This document shows positions 31,910 to 40,470 of a stretch of 46,792 bases of DNA, in pieces (the first letter of the stretch is position 1; every line of letters starts with the position of its first letter). This DNA is from Bacillota bacterium (GTDB lineage: Bacteria > Bacillota > Clostridia > Christensenellales > Aristaeellaceae). The position numbers and the translations under genes were made by a program. The notes beneath the pieces are model-generated. The model was given only the letters and a program-made list of their open reading frames with translations. It was not told the origin of the DNA and ran no database searches. The stretch lies in NCBI GenBank assembly GCA_023402355.1, contig JAEXCG010000136.1:1-46792 (forward strand), read 5' to 3'.

Positions 31910-33379
31910 ATGAAGCTGAAACAAAAAGGAATTTCCGTCTGGCAGGCGCTGCTGGGGCGCACCTCGTTTTGTGCGGTGTTGCTCTGCGTTACCCTGTTGC
32001 GCCTAATCAGCGATGATGCCTATTGGCCAATTTTGCAAAACATCATGTATCCTTGGGCGGCCGCTCTTGCCTTTCCGCTACTTCGACTGGAGCATGTGCC
32101 CAAACGCCGTGGTATGATCTTTCTCTTCGGTTTTTTTCTTTGGTACATCGCAATCTGCTACCTGAACCGGCAGTATAGTTTCTATAAGCACATTTACGAT
32201 TGGTACATGCTGTTATTTGCCATGCTCCTGTTTTATCCACAAGATACGGCGATTCCGCGTGCCACACTGCTCACGCGCGCGCGCGTCATTCTTTATGTAT
32301 TTCTCACCTTCTGGTCTGCCATGTGTGTAACAGCGCTCAGCGCCGCCGTATTGCATGTACGTTGGACTACACCTAGCAGCTTCTTTGGAATTGAACACGC
32401 TCGCCTCTTCGTCAGCTGCCATCCCAACACGGCCGGCTATCTGTGCGTCATCGCAGCCTTCTTCGCCTTCTTTCTCGCTGGTCAGGGGCGGCGTATCGTT
32501 CGCGTCATACTGGGAATCGACGTAGTGCTCCTGTATGTATGTCTGGCGCTTACCGACTCCCGCACGTCCATCGCGGCATTTTGTCTTGGCGTCCTCCTGC
32601 TGACATTTTCCGCAATTTGGCGTTTGTTAAGTGTTGCGCCGCACGCGCTGCGGCGTGTACTCACCGTTCTTGCCGCCTGCCTTCTCTCCATCGTTTGTTT
32701 CGCAGGGACGCGCGGGGTCTTCGCGCTCTATGCGCGTTTGCCTATCTCTGTGCGACAGGATATACCTGCCGCTATCGATTCGCCTGAGCAGGAGGAACAA
32801 ATCGCCCCGGCGGATTCTTCTTCCATTGCCGGGGAAGACGTCGTTCCGCCGGAAACAGCCGCGCCCACCGCTGTCCCCAACCCTGCTGCGCCTCCCGCAG
32901 AATCCGATCCGACCGTGCCGCGCGCGCTCACCGATGATAATGAAGGTTTAAACGGACGCGTAGGCATGTGGTTGGGCGCGATACAGATGCTGCGGGATCA
33001 TCCCCAAAAGATTCTGACAGGCGTCACACGTATTGGCGTCTGGGAAGCCGTTATTCCGTATAGTTCCAACCTTTATAGTGTCGGCTCACTACACAATGCG
33101 TATCTTTATACATTTGTGTCCTGCGGCTTGCCCGGTATCCTGTTGCTGATCGGCTTTGCGATCGTCGTCATACCTCGTGCCTGGAAACTGCTATTCGGCA
33201 ATCTGGATAAATCTCGTCGTGGTTTGCGCGCATTGCCTGTCATTCTCTGCGTGTTGTGCTTCACATCGTTTACCGAAGACCTGCTGTTTCTAACGAACCA
33301 TATATCAAACATGCTCTTCTTCTTTGCGGCGGGCCTTACCATGTACTTTACTGATCCGGAGCACTTGGATGAAGCATAA
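31910..33379 (+). CDS. O-antigen ligase/polymerase-like membrane protein (Wzy_C family)
   Basis: 489 aa from the ATG at 31910, placed downstream of the promoter and behind GAGGGAG. About ten TM segments. The large extracytoplasmic loop (~residues 290-375) contains an acidic/Pro-rich linker (SPEQEEQIAPADSSS.., VVPPETAAPTAVPNPAAPPAE) and ends in DDNEGLNGRVGMWLGAIQMLRDHPQKILTGV, the NGR...W...G pattern of Wzy_C/WaaL proteins. It should polymerise or ligate a lipid-linked surface glycan. Codon use and base composition are visibly AT-richer than neighbours, which suggests transfer or a distinct history. No other glycan-assembly genes adjoin it. Confidence 0.82.
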   Translation: MKLKQKGISVWQALLGRTSFCAVLLCVTLLRLISDDAYWPILQNIMYPWAAALAFPLLRLEHVPKRRGMIFLFGFFLWYIAICYLNRQYSFYKHIYDWYMLLFAMLLFYPQDTAIPRATLLTRARVILYVFLTFWSAMCVTALSAAVLHVRWTTPSSFFGIEHARLFVSCHPNTAGYLCVIAAFFAFFLAGQGRRIVRVILGIDVVLLYVCLALTDSRTSIAAFCLGVLLLTFSAIWRLLSVAPHALRRVLTVLAACLLSIVCFAGTRGVFALYARLPISVRQDIPAAIDSPEQEEQIAPADSSSIAGEDVVPPETAAPTAVPNPAAPPAESDPTVPRALTDDNEGLNGRVGMWLGAIQMLRDHPQKILTGVTRIGVWEAVIPYSSNLYSVGSLHNAYLYTFVSCGLPGILLLIGFAIVVIPRAWKLLFGNLDKSRRGLRALPVILCVLCFTSFTEDLLFLTNHISNMLFFFAAGLTMYFTDPEHLDEA

Positions 33380-33425
33380 GCGCTTTGTTTCCGATCCTCT
33401 TTCAAACACGGTCATTTCGCAAAAA

Positions 33426-33458
33426 TTGAGGCGTAAGGGGGAATCCCTTACGCCTCAA
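33426..33458. terminator. Bidirectional terminator overlapping the dipeptidase stop codon
   Basis: 14-bp perfect stem TTGAGGCGTAAGGG / CCCTTACGCCTCAA with a 5-nt loop, AAAAA on the left and TTTTTTT on the right. The right arm contains the TAA stop of the dipeptidase gene. Confidence 0.9.
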
Positions 33459-34347
33459 TTTTTTTGAAGTACTCGATGAAATTTTCGCCCGCGATGCCGC
33501 GAACGGTCTCCTCCGGATAGCCGAGGCGGCGCAGCGCGTCCAGAATCTTCGGAAAGTCCTGCGGCCCGGTGCAGTCCGCGGGCGTGCGCTCGATGCCGTC
33601 AAAGTCCGAGCCGAAGCCCACGTTCTTTTCGCCGCCGAGCTGCACCACGTGGTCGATGTGGCGGACGATGTCCTCCACCGTCGCCTCGCCGCCGGTCAGA
33701 AACGCCGGGTAGAAGTTGACGCCCACCCAGCCGCCGCGCGCGATCAGCGCCTTGAGCTGCTCGTCCGTGAGGTTGCGAAAGTGCGGGTGCAGCTTCGCGC
33801 AGCAGGAGTGCGAGGCCATGGGCGGGTGCACGTGGCGCTCGATCAGGTCCCAGAACCCCCGCTCGTTCAGGTGCGACGTGTCCGCGGCCATGTGCTGCCG
33901 CGCCATCTCCGCGAGCACCTTCCAGCCGAAGGGCTTGATGCCCTCCTTCGAGCCGCCCTTGGCGGGCGAGGCGATGAGGTTTTCGTTGTTCCAGGTGAGC
34001 GCGACGAGCCGCGCGCCGTAGCCGCGAAACTCCGCGACGCGCTCCAGGCGGTCCTCAAAAATTTCCCCGCCCTCCAGCGACATCAGCATGGCGCCCTCGC
34101 CGTCCTCCGCGTGAAGCGGGGAATCCACGCTCTTCCAGCCTTCAGCCTTCAGCCGGTTGAAGGCCGCGACCTGCGCCATGGCCTTCTCGTAGGGCTGGCC
34201 CTTGGGCCCCCGCGAGCCCGCGAACAGCGTGCAGGTCTGCACGCTCACGCCGCCCGCGCGCATGGCCTCCAGCGTCACGCAGGGCGTCTCTTCCGGCTGC
34301 AGGGCGCGCATGTAGAGCGTGTCGCAATGGGTATCGATGATGCGCAT
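33448..34347 (-). CDS. Membrane dipeptidase (peptidase M19, renal dipeptidase family)
   Basis: 299 aa from the ATG of MRIIDTHCDTL behind GGAGGAGG. Zinc-binding residues of the M19 barrel are visible: His7 and Asp9 (DTHCDTL), a bridging Glu in LMSLEGGEIF, His in MAADTSHLNERGFWDL and MASHSCCAKLHPHFRNLTDEQ, and Asp in VGFGSDFDGIERTP. It hydrolyses dipeptides, possibly with D-residues. There is no signal peptide, so it is cytoplasmic. It lies downstream of serS, separated by 122 nt of hairpins. Confidence 0.94.
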   Translation of the reverse strand: MRIIDTHCDTLYMRALQPEETPCVTLEAMRAGGVSVQTCTLFAGSRGPKGQPYEKAMAQVAAFNRLKAEGWKSVDSPLHAEDGEGAMLMSLEGGEIFEDRLERVAEFRGYGARLVALTWNNENLIASPAKGGSKEGIKPFGWKVLAEMARQHMAADTSHLNERGFWDLIERHVHPPMASHSCCAKLHPHFRNLTDEQLKALIARGGWVGVNFYPAFLTGGEATVEDIVRHIDHVVQLGGEKNVGFGSDFDGIERTPADCTGPQDFPKILDALRRLGYPEETVRGIAGENFIEYFKKIEA

Positions 34348-34363
34348 AAGCCTACCTCCTCCC

Positions 34364-34440
34364 GGAGGGCGCCGCCCTCCAAACCACCCGCTCAAGGGAC
34401 AATCCCCTTGAGCGCCCCCTCCTCGCGCGCCGGCGCGGGA
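34364..34440 (-). terminator. Hairpin cluster between serS and dipeptidase gene
   Basis: Three stems in 80 nt: GGAGGGC/GCCCTCC (34364-34380), GCTCAAGGG/CCCTTGAGC (34390-34413) and a TCCTCGCGC.../...GCGGGAGGA stem near 34417-34440. None has a long U-tract on the minus strand. The first resembles the GGAGGGC/GCCCTCC hairpins at 3109 and 3311. Confidence 0.5.
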
Positions 34441-34469
34441 GGACCGCGTCTCTTTAGGTCAAAGACAGC

Positions 34470-35747
34470 TTACCCGATCTGCGTCTTGCCGCCCATGTAC
34501 ATCTGCAGGGGCTTGGGGATCGCGACGCTGCCGTCCGCGCGCAGGTTGTTCTCCAGGAAGGCGATCAGCATGCGCGGCGGGGCGACCACCGTGTTGTTCA
34601 GCGTATGCGGCAGGTACTTGCCCTTTTCGCCCTTCACGCGGATGCCCAGGCGGCGGGCCTGCGCGTCGCCGAGGTTGGAGCAGCTTCCGACCTCGAAGTA
34701 CTTCTGCTGGCGCGGCGACCAGGCCTCCACGTCGCAGGACTTGACCTTCAGGTCCGCCAGGTCGCCCGAGCAGCACTCCAGCGTGCGCACCGGGATGTCC
34801 AGCGAGCGGAAGAAGTCCACCGTGTTCTGCCAGAGATTGTCGTACCAGGTCATGCTCTCCTCGGGCCTGCAAACGACGATCATTTCCTGCTTCTCGAACT
34901 GGTGGATGCGGTACACACCGCGCTCCTCGATGCCGTGCGCGCCGACCTCCTTGCGGAAGCACGGCGAGTAGCTCGTCAGCGTCTGCGGCAGCTCGCTCTC
35001 GTCCAGGATGGTGTCGATGAACTTGCCGATCATCGAGTGCTCGCTGGTGCCGATCAGGTACAGGTCCTCGCCCTCGATCTTGTACATCATGTTTTCCATC
35101 TCGGAAAAGCTCATGACGCCCGTCACCACGTCCGAACGGATCATGAACGGCGGCACGTAGTAGGTGAAGCCGCGGTCGATCATGAAGTCGCGCGCGTAGG
35201 AGAGGATGGCCGAGTGCAGGCGGGCGATGTCGCCCCGCAGGTAATAAAAGCCGTTGCCGCTCGTCTTGCGCGCGCTGTCCAGGTCGATGCCGGAAAGGCG
35301 CTCCATGATGTCCACGTGATAGGGCACCTCGAAGTCCGGCACGACCGGCTCGCCGAAGCGCTCGATCTCCACGTTCTCGCTGTCGTCCCGGCCGACGGGC
35401 ACGCTCTCGTCGATGATCTGCGGAATGACCTGCATGCGCTTTTTGATCTCGGCGGCGTACTCCTCCTCCTTGACCTCCAGCGCGGCCAGCTCGTCCGCGA
35501 TAGCGGCGACCTCGGCCTTCTTGGCCTCGGCCTCGTCCTTCATGCCCTTGGCCATCAGGCCGCCGATCTCCTTGCTCGTCACCTTGCGCTTGTTGCGCAG
35601 CGCGTCCGCCTGCTGCATGGCCGCGCGGTTGGCGCGGTCCAGCTCGATGACCTCGTCCACCAGCGGAAGCTTCTGGTCCTGAAACTTCTTCCTGATGTTT
35701 TCGCGCACAAGGTCGGGGTTGTTTCGGATCAGGTTGATGTCGATCAT
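34470..35747 (-). CDS. serS: Seryl-tRNA synthetase
   Basis: 425 aa, normal length. Charges tRNA-Ser. The N-terminal coiled-coil tRNA-binding arm is MIDINLIRNNPDLVRENIRKK to about residue 110. The class II core has motif 2 FRKEVGAHGIEERGVYRIHQFEKQEM and motif 3 in LNNTVVAPPRMLIAFLENN, where the more usual form is LNGS.lAv.RtLvAilEN; the essential Arg is kept. YLIGTSEHSMIGKF matches the TSE serine pocket. GAGGAGG is the ribosome site. The upstream T-box senses uncharged tRNA-Ser. Confidence 0.96.
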   Translation of the reverse strand: MIDINLIRNNPDLVRENIRKKFQDQKLPLVDEVIELDRANRAAMQQADALRNKRKVTSKEIGGLMAKGMKDEAEAKKAEVAAIADELAALEVKEEEYAAEIKKRMQVIPQIIDESVPVGRDDSENVEIERFGEPVVPDFEVPYHVDIMERLSGIDLDSARKTSGNGFYYLRGDIARLHSAILSYARDFMIDRGFTYYVPPFMIRSDVVTGVMSFSEMENMMYKIEGEDLYLIGTSEHSMIGKFIDTILDESELPQTLTSYSPCFRKEVGAHGIEERGVYRIHQFEKQEMIVVCRPEESMTWYDNLWQNTVDFFRSLDIPVRTLECCSGDLADLKVKSCDVEAWSPRQQKYFEVGSCSNLGDAQARRLGIRVKGEKGKYLPHTLNNTVVAPPRMLIAFLENNLRADGSVAIPKPLQMYMGGKTQIG

Positions 35748-35780
35748 GTTCGTTTCCTCCTCGTCGTCTTCGCGTGGTAC

Positions 35781-36006
35781 AAAAAGGAGCCGCCCACCCC
35801 ACGCATGGGACGAAGCGACTCCGTGTTGCCACCCAATTTGCCGGCATGCCGGCCACTCTCGGCGCTGTATGGGGCGCGCCCCGACGGCTCGTCGCCGCCC
35901 CGCATCGAAAAGCGGAATCGCCCGCCCCGCCGCCTGCTCGCACCGCCCGCAGGCTCTCTGATGGCCGGAACCGGACACTTTCTTTTCTCAAGCGCGGTAT
36001 CTGGAA
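35781..36006 (-). ncRNA. T-box riboswitch upstream of serS
   Basis: The minus-strand leader carries the T-box sequence TTGGGTGGCAACACGG (35836-35821), a close match to the consensus GGGTGGNACCGCG. It is followed by a terminator: GGAGTCGC (35822-35815) pairs with GCGGCTCC (35793-35786), then TTTTT. The T-box bases overlap the 5' arm of the terminator, giving the usual antiterminator/terminator switch. Upstream, an AGAGAG segment and stem-I hairpins are present; TCC in GATTCCGC is a candidate serine specifier codon. Transcription continues into serS when uncharged tRNA-Ser binds. Confidence 0.9.
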
Positions 36007-36013
36007 TGCAGAC

Positions 36014-36042
36014 ATGATAGCACAGCGGGCGCAAATTTGCAA
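36014..36042 (-). promoter_or_regulatory. Promoter of the T-box/serS transcript
   Basis: Minus strand TTGCAA (36042-36037), 17-bp spacer, TGC-extended TATCAT (36019-36014). Confidence 0.65.
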
Positions 36043-36060
36043 GCCGCCGGCGCTTTTTTC

Positions 36061-38256
36061 TCAATCGGCCGCATGCTTTCGCCCGTACTGGTTTCTGTAT
36101 CGCCCCGGCGACATGCCGACCTCCGCCTTGAACATGCGCCCGAAGTTGGAAGCGCGGCTGTAGCCGAGCCTTGTCGCCACCTCCTCCAGCGGGATGTCCT
36201 CGTCGGCCAGCAGCTCAAACGCACAGATGAGCTTCTGCTGGTTGACGTAGGTGGAAAACGTCTGGTGAAACGTGCGCTTGAACAGGTGGCTGAACGCCGA
36301 CTCCGAAAGGCCGAACGCCTCCGAGACCGTATAGATCGAAAAATCAGGGTCCAAAAGGTGTTTGTCCACGTACAGCAGAACGTCCTGCGGCAGCTGGCGC
36401 TGCCTCGACGCGCCCGCTCTGGGCATTCCCGCCGTCACCGCTTCCGCCGCGCCGCGCAGCAGCGACTCCATGCGCTTTTCGTCCTCCATGCGCCCCTGCG
36501 CCAGCGGGTTGAGCTTTTCCAGCGTCTGGGCGTCGAGCCCGCCCTGGCCCTCCAGCGCCTCGCAGAGCATGCACAGCGCGTCCAGCAGAAGCGCTCTGCG
36601 CTCGTGCAGCGAACGATCCGTTTCGCTAAGGCACCCGCACAGATGCGACACCGAGAGGCGCACGCCCTCCTCCCGCTGCACGCTCAGGCCGTCCGCCAGC
36701 TCGTCGAGCGCGTCCGCGCCGAAGGGCGTGTCCGGTTCGTCCGTAAGCCGCGGGTCGTCCAGGGCGACGAGCGCCCCCTCGTCCATGCGCCGCAGCGCGT
36801 GCAGTTTCTTGAGCAGCAGCGCATAGGCGTCCGGCACCGCCCGCCAATCTTCGCAGGGCGGCGCGTAGCAAACCCGGCCGCCCGCCGCCAGCGCGCGCAG
36901 GGTGCGAAGCGTCTCCTCCTGCGGCGTTCCCGCCGCCTGCGCCGCCAGCAGCGCGTAATGCCCGTCGCCCGCCGCCTGATACAGCCTGTAAGCGCCCGGC
37001 TCCGGGCGGGATGCCTGCATGTCGCCGCCCGGAGCGCCGGGCAGCGCGACCGCCACCGTGCAGCGGCATCCCTGCGCGAACACCCCGGCCTTTTCCCCGC
37101 GTTCGATCAGCGCCGCCCGTTCCTCGGGCGCGCTGACCAGAAAGCGCTGCACGATCGCGTCCTCCAGGAGGGATTGCGATTGCTTCATGTTCTCCGTAAG
37201 CGCCGCGTTGACGCTGAGCAGCGAGCTGAACCGCTCCCGCAAAAGCTCGCTGTCCTGCCCCTTGACCGTCAGATCCACGCCTACGCTGTCGCAAAGCTGG
37301 CGCACGGGCTGGTAATTCCATCGCGAGATGAGCAGCGCGGCAAAGAGCGCGATCGCGCAGGAGGCGAGCAGGAACAGCGCCGCCGTCGTGCGCAGGGCCT
37401 TCAGTTCCTCGTAAAGGCTGTCCGGCCGGCACAGCGCGCCGTACGAAAAGCCGTACAGCGCCGAGGGCGACAGGTACAGCGACCGCCCCGCGTTCAGCCG
37501 CGCGCCCTGCGCCCTCGTCGAAAGCTGCAAGGCGTCCAGCGCGCCGGTCTGTTCCGGGTCGGTCGAAAAGAGGATCTGGCTGCCGTCCGTGATGAAGAGC
37601 GCCTCGTTTTCCCAGGAGCGGCGGAGCTCCGCGGCGATATCGCTGGCCTTGAGAAAGACCAGCAGCGAAGCGTAAGGGTTCCCGCTGCCCGAAATGGAGA
37701 GCACAAAGGGCAGCACCTCCACCTTGCTGGTCTGCGTTGTCTGGTGAATCGCGTCCTGCGGCAAAAGCGTGAGATGATGGGCGGCGGGGGCCTCCAGCAG
37801 GGCGTGAAGCGACGCCTGGTCCAGGCCGTCGAGCATCCAGGCGTCCTTATCAAAGCTCGACAGGCTGATGACCCCGCTGCTCCCGACGACCTTATCCGAG
37901 CCGATGATGTGGTAAAACATCACGTAGGCGTTGGCCTGCGTGGCGTTGTAGTTCGCTATCTTCTTCTGGGCTTCGTACAGCGCCATGGTGTCCCCGCTCC
38001 TGAGCCTGTACGGGCGAAGGTCCGCGTCCTTTTCCGTCAGCGCCGCGACTTTGCCGAGTTGGCTGAACATCCTGTCCATCGCCCGAACGGTCTGCGCCAT
38101 CGCGCCGGTGCGCCGCTCTTCCACCCGCTTATAGGCCGCCTCGATCACCATGGGGTAAAAAAAGCAGAAGACCGTGAAAAGGCTCAGCGCCGCGACCGCC
38201 GTCAGCGAGGCGACGACCCGAAAGTAGATGGATTGCCTGCGCTTTCCTCCCGGCAT
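36061..38256 (-). CDS. Membrane-sensor AraC-family transcriptional regulator
   Basis: 731 aa. TM1 near residues 14-37, an extracytoplasmic Cache-like sensor (~40-290), TM2 (LFLLASCAIALFAALLISRW, ~residue 300-318), a HAMP-like/linker region, and a C-terminal AraC DNA-binding domain: LPQDVLLYVDKHLLDPDFSIYTVSEAFGLSESAFSHLFKRTFHQTFSTYVNQQKL and GYSRASNFGRMFKAEVGMSPGRYR. This YesN/MsmR-like one-piece sensor type typically activates an adjacent Lpl-type importer. It is divergent from such an importer at 38562. AAGGAGG precedes the ATG. It probably senses an extracellular sugar directly or through the binding protein. Confidence 0.93.
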   Translation of the reverse strand: MPGGKRRQSIYFRVVASLTAVAALSLFTVFCFFYPMVIEAAYKRVEERRTGAMAQTVRAMDRMFSQLGKVAALTEKDADLRPYRLRSGDTMALYEAQKKIANYNATQANAYVMFYHIIGSDKVVGSSGVISLSSFDKDAWMLDGLDQASLHALLEAPAAHHLTLLPQDAIHQTTQTSKVEVLPFVLSISGSGNPYASLLVFLKASDIAAELRRSWENEALFITDGSQILFSTDPEQTGALDALQLSTRAQGARLNAGRSLYLSPSALYGFSYGALCRPDSLYEELKALRTTAALFLLASCAIALFAALLISRWNYQPVRQLCDSVGVDLTVKGQDSELLRERFSSLLSVNAALTENMKQSQSLLEDAIVQRFLVSAPEERAALIERGEKAGVFAQGCRCTVAVALPGAPGGDMQASRPEPGAYRLYQAAGDGHYALLAAQAAGTPQEETLRTLRALAAGGRVCYAPPCEDWRAVPDAYALLLKKLHALRRMDEGALVALDDPRLTDEPDTPFGADALDELADGLSVQREEGVRLSVSHLCGCLSETDRSLHERRALLLDALCMLCEALEGQGGLDAQTLEKLNPLAQGRMEDEKRMESLLRGAAEAVTAGMPRAGASRQRQLPQDVLLYVDKHLLDPDFSIYTVSEAFGLSESAFSHLFKRTFHQTFSTYVNQQKLICAFELLADEDIPLEEVATRLGYSRASNFGRMFKAEVGMSPGRYRNQYGRKHAAD

Positions 38257-38321
38257 CCCCCCGCCTCCTTCCGCGCGCGTCGCCGGCCGTCAGCCGATCC
38301 GCGATGTTATGAAACACTACA

Positions 38322-38350
38322 ATTATATAGCACACAAAACGGAGCGTCAA
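38322..38350 (-). promoter_or_regulatory. Promoter of the AraC-sensor gene
   Basis: Minus strand TTGACG (38350-38345), 17-bp spacer, consensus TATAAT (38327-38322), 66 nt before the ATG. Confidence 0.75.
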
Positions 38351-38435
38351 TCGTCCGGCGCATTCAATAAATTTTGTGCCGGTCAAAAATTCATTTTTTG
38401 ATGTTTTCTTCGCTTTTTCATCAAATTCGCAGCGT

Positions 38436-38493
38436 CCTCAAGTGAGTTTGCACATATTGAGGCTTTACATTTTCGTCTGTTTTTCATTAAGAT
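38436..38493 (+). promoter_or_regulatory. Promoter and candidate activator site of the third importer operon
   Basis: TTTACA (38464-38469), 18-bp spacer, TAAGAT (38488-38493). Immediately upstream is an inverted repeat CCTCAA (38436-38441) / TTGAGG (38457-38462), in the place an activator would bind next to RNA polymerase. The non-consensus hexamers fit a promoter needing activation by the divergent AraC protein. Confidence 0.5.
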
Positions 38494-38561
38494 GAGCGTA
38501 GCAAACGGTGCCGGGCGCGTTCGCTCCCGCGGCCACAGAAAGCACAGAAAGGATTGATCGC

Positions 38562-39518
38562 ATGTCCTCTCCCCCGCGGGCGCCCGCAGGCGCTCCACGA
38601 AAGACGCTGCTGCGGCGCCTTCAGATCGACCTAGCCAAGCACTGGATGCTCTACCTTCTGGCGCTCCCCGCCGTCGCCGTGATCGCGGTCTTCTCCTACG
38701 CGCCGATGTACGGCGTCGTCATCGCCTTCAAAAACTTCAAGCCCGCCTACGGCATCCTGGGCAGCCCCTGGGTGGGCCTCAAGAATTTCAGCCGCTTCTT
38801 TTCTTCCTATCAATTTAAGAACATCCTGTCCAACACCATCGGCATCAGCCTGTACTCCATCGCCGCGGGCTTCCCCGCGCCCATCCTGCTCGCGCTGATG
38901 ATGAACCAGATTCGCGGCAAGGGCCGCCAGCGCGCCGTGCAGACGGTCACCTACATGCCGCACTTCATCTCCGTAATCGTCGTCTCCGGCATGATTCTGA
39001 CCTTTCTCAACGTCAACACGGGCCTGTACGGTCACCTTGCCCGCGCGCTGGGCGTCGCCGATCCGGTCGATCCGCTCGCGAGCAAGGGCCTGTTCAGCAC
39101 CATCTACGTGCTCTCGGACGTGTGGCAGCACACCGGCTGGGACAGCATCATCTACATGGCGGCGCTTTCGTCCGTCGATCCCTCGCTGTACGAAGCCGCG
39201 AAGGTGGACGGTGCCAGCGAGTGGGACAAGATCGTGCACATCGAAATTCCCTCGCTCGTGCCCACCATGGTCATCCTGCTGATCCTGCGCGCGGGCGGGC
39301 TGATGAACGTGGGCTTTGACAAGGTGTTCCTGCTGCAAAACGGCCTGAACCTCGACCGCTCGGAGGTGATCTCGACCTACGTGTACAAGGTCGGCATGAT
39401 CAACCAGCAGTACAGCTTCTCCGCCGCGGCGAACCTGTTTAACACGGTGGTCAACTTCATCATGCTCATGCTCGTCAACCAGATCGCCCGCCGTGTCGGC
39501 GAGACCAGCCTGTGGTAA
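38562..39518 (+). CDS. ABC transporter permease, LplB-like
   Basis: 318 aa from the ATG behind AAAGGA; an upstream in-frame ATG at 38508 lies too close to the -10. TM1 is WMLYLLALPAVAVIAVFSYAPMYGVVIAFKNFKP, the LplB hallmark. EAA loop LYEAAKVDGASEWDKIVHIEIP; C-terminus NQIARRVGETSLW. First gene of a five-gene operon under the AraC-type promoter. Confidence 0.93.
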   Translation: MSSPPRAPAGAPRKTLLRRLQIDLAKHWMLYLLALPAVAVIAVFSYAPMYGVVIAFKNFKPAYGILGSPWVGLKNFSRFFSSYQFKNILSNTIGISLYSIAAGFPAPILLALMMNQIRGKGRQRAVQTVTYMPHFISVIVVSGMILTFLNVNTGLYGHLARALGVADPVDPLASKGLFSTIYVLSDVWQHTGWDSIIYMAALSSVDPSLYEAAKVDGASEWDKIVHIEIPSLVPTMVILLILRAGGLMNVGFDKVFLLQNGLNLDRSEVISTYVYKVGMINQQYSFSAAANLFNTVVNFIMLMLVNQIARRVGETSLW

Positions 39519-39530
39519 GGAGGGAAGAAC

Positions 39531-40424
39531 ATGAAAATTCGCATGTCGAGGACGGACAGGCTGCTGCACGCGGCCATCGTGTTGGTCCTCGCCCTGATCG
39601 TCCTCGTCACGGTCTACCCGATTTACTTCGTGCTCATCGCCTCCGTGAGCGATTCCTCCGCGGTCTCCAACGGCCAGGTCTGGCTCATCCCAAAGGGCTT
39701 TTATCTGGAGGGATACCGGCGGATCTTCGCCTACGCGGACCTGTGGCGCGGGTACCTCAACACCCTCTTGTACACCGCCTCCGGCACGGCGCTTTCGCTC
39801 GTGGTCACCATCAGCGGCGCTTACGTCATGTCCCGCCGGGAATGCATGCTAAACGGCCCGCTCATGGTCTACTTTACCATCCCCATGTTCTTTTCAGGCG
39901 GCCTGATCCCGACCTACCTGCTGATCAATTCGCTGGGCCTGCTCAACAATCCCCTCGTGCTGATCCTGCCCGGATGCTTCGGCATCTACAACATGATCAT
40001 CGCGCGCACGTTCTTTCAAAGCTCCATCGCCGGAGAACTTCGCGACGCAGCCTTCATCGACGGCTGCAGCGAAATCGGCTTCTTCCTGCGCATCGCGCTG
40101 CCGCTGTCCAAGGCGATCATCTCCGTCATCGGCCTGTACGTCGCCGTCGCCATCTGGAACGATTATTTCTCCGCGCTCATCTACATTACCGACCGCAGGT
40201 ACAATCCGCTGCAGCTCATTCTGCGCGAGATCCTCATCAGCAACTCGTTCGACACCCGCTCCGCCGGCGGCGGCATCACCAATTCCGCCATCGAGCAGCA
40301 GCGGCTGCGCGACCTGGTGAAGTACTGCGTCATGGTCGTATCCACGCTGCCCGTCATCTGCATCTATCCGTTCATCCAAAAATACTTTGAAAAGGGGGTC
40401 ATGATCGGTTCCATCAAGGGATAG
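39531..40424 (+). CDS. ABC transporter permease, YtcP/UgpE-like
   Basis: 297 aa, six predicted TM segments. VTVYPIYFVLIASVSDSSAVSNGQVWLIPKGFYLEGYRRIF follows TM1; EAA loop ELRDAAFIDGCSEIGFFLRIALP; C-terminus FIQKYFEKGVMIGSIKG. AAGGAGG is the ribosome site; 12 nt separate it from the first permease gene. It pairs with the LplB-like protein. Confidence 0.93.
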   Translation: MKIRMSRTDRLLHAAIVLVLALIVLVTVYPIYFVLIASVSDSSAVSNGQVWLIPKGFYLEGYRRIFAYADLWRGYLNTLLYTASGTALSLVVTISGAYVMSRRECMLNGPLMVYFTIPMFFSGGLIPTYLLINSLGLLNNPLVLILPGCFGIYNMIIARTFFQSSIAGELRDAAFIDGCSEIGFFLRIALPLSKAIISVIGLYVAVAIWNDYFSALIYITDRRYNPLQLILREILISNSFDTRSAGGGITNSAIEQQRLRDLVKYCVMVVSTLPVICIYPFIQKYFEKGVMIGSIKG

Positions 40425-40470
40425 ACGGATACATGTTACAAAGCGATTTCGACAAGGAGGTTCCTGTTTC

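Noticed and set aside
36037..38370. A 777-codon plus-strand open frame opposite the AraC regulator
   Set aside because: Low-complexity Arg/Gln/Val translation with no domain; the AraC protein on the minus strand is clear.
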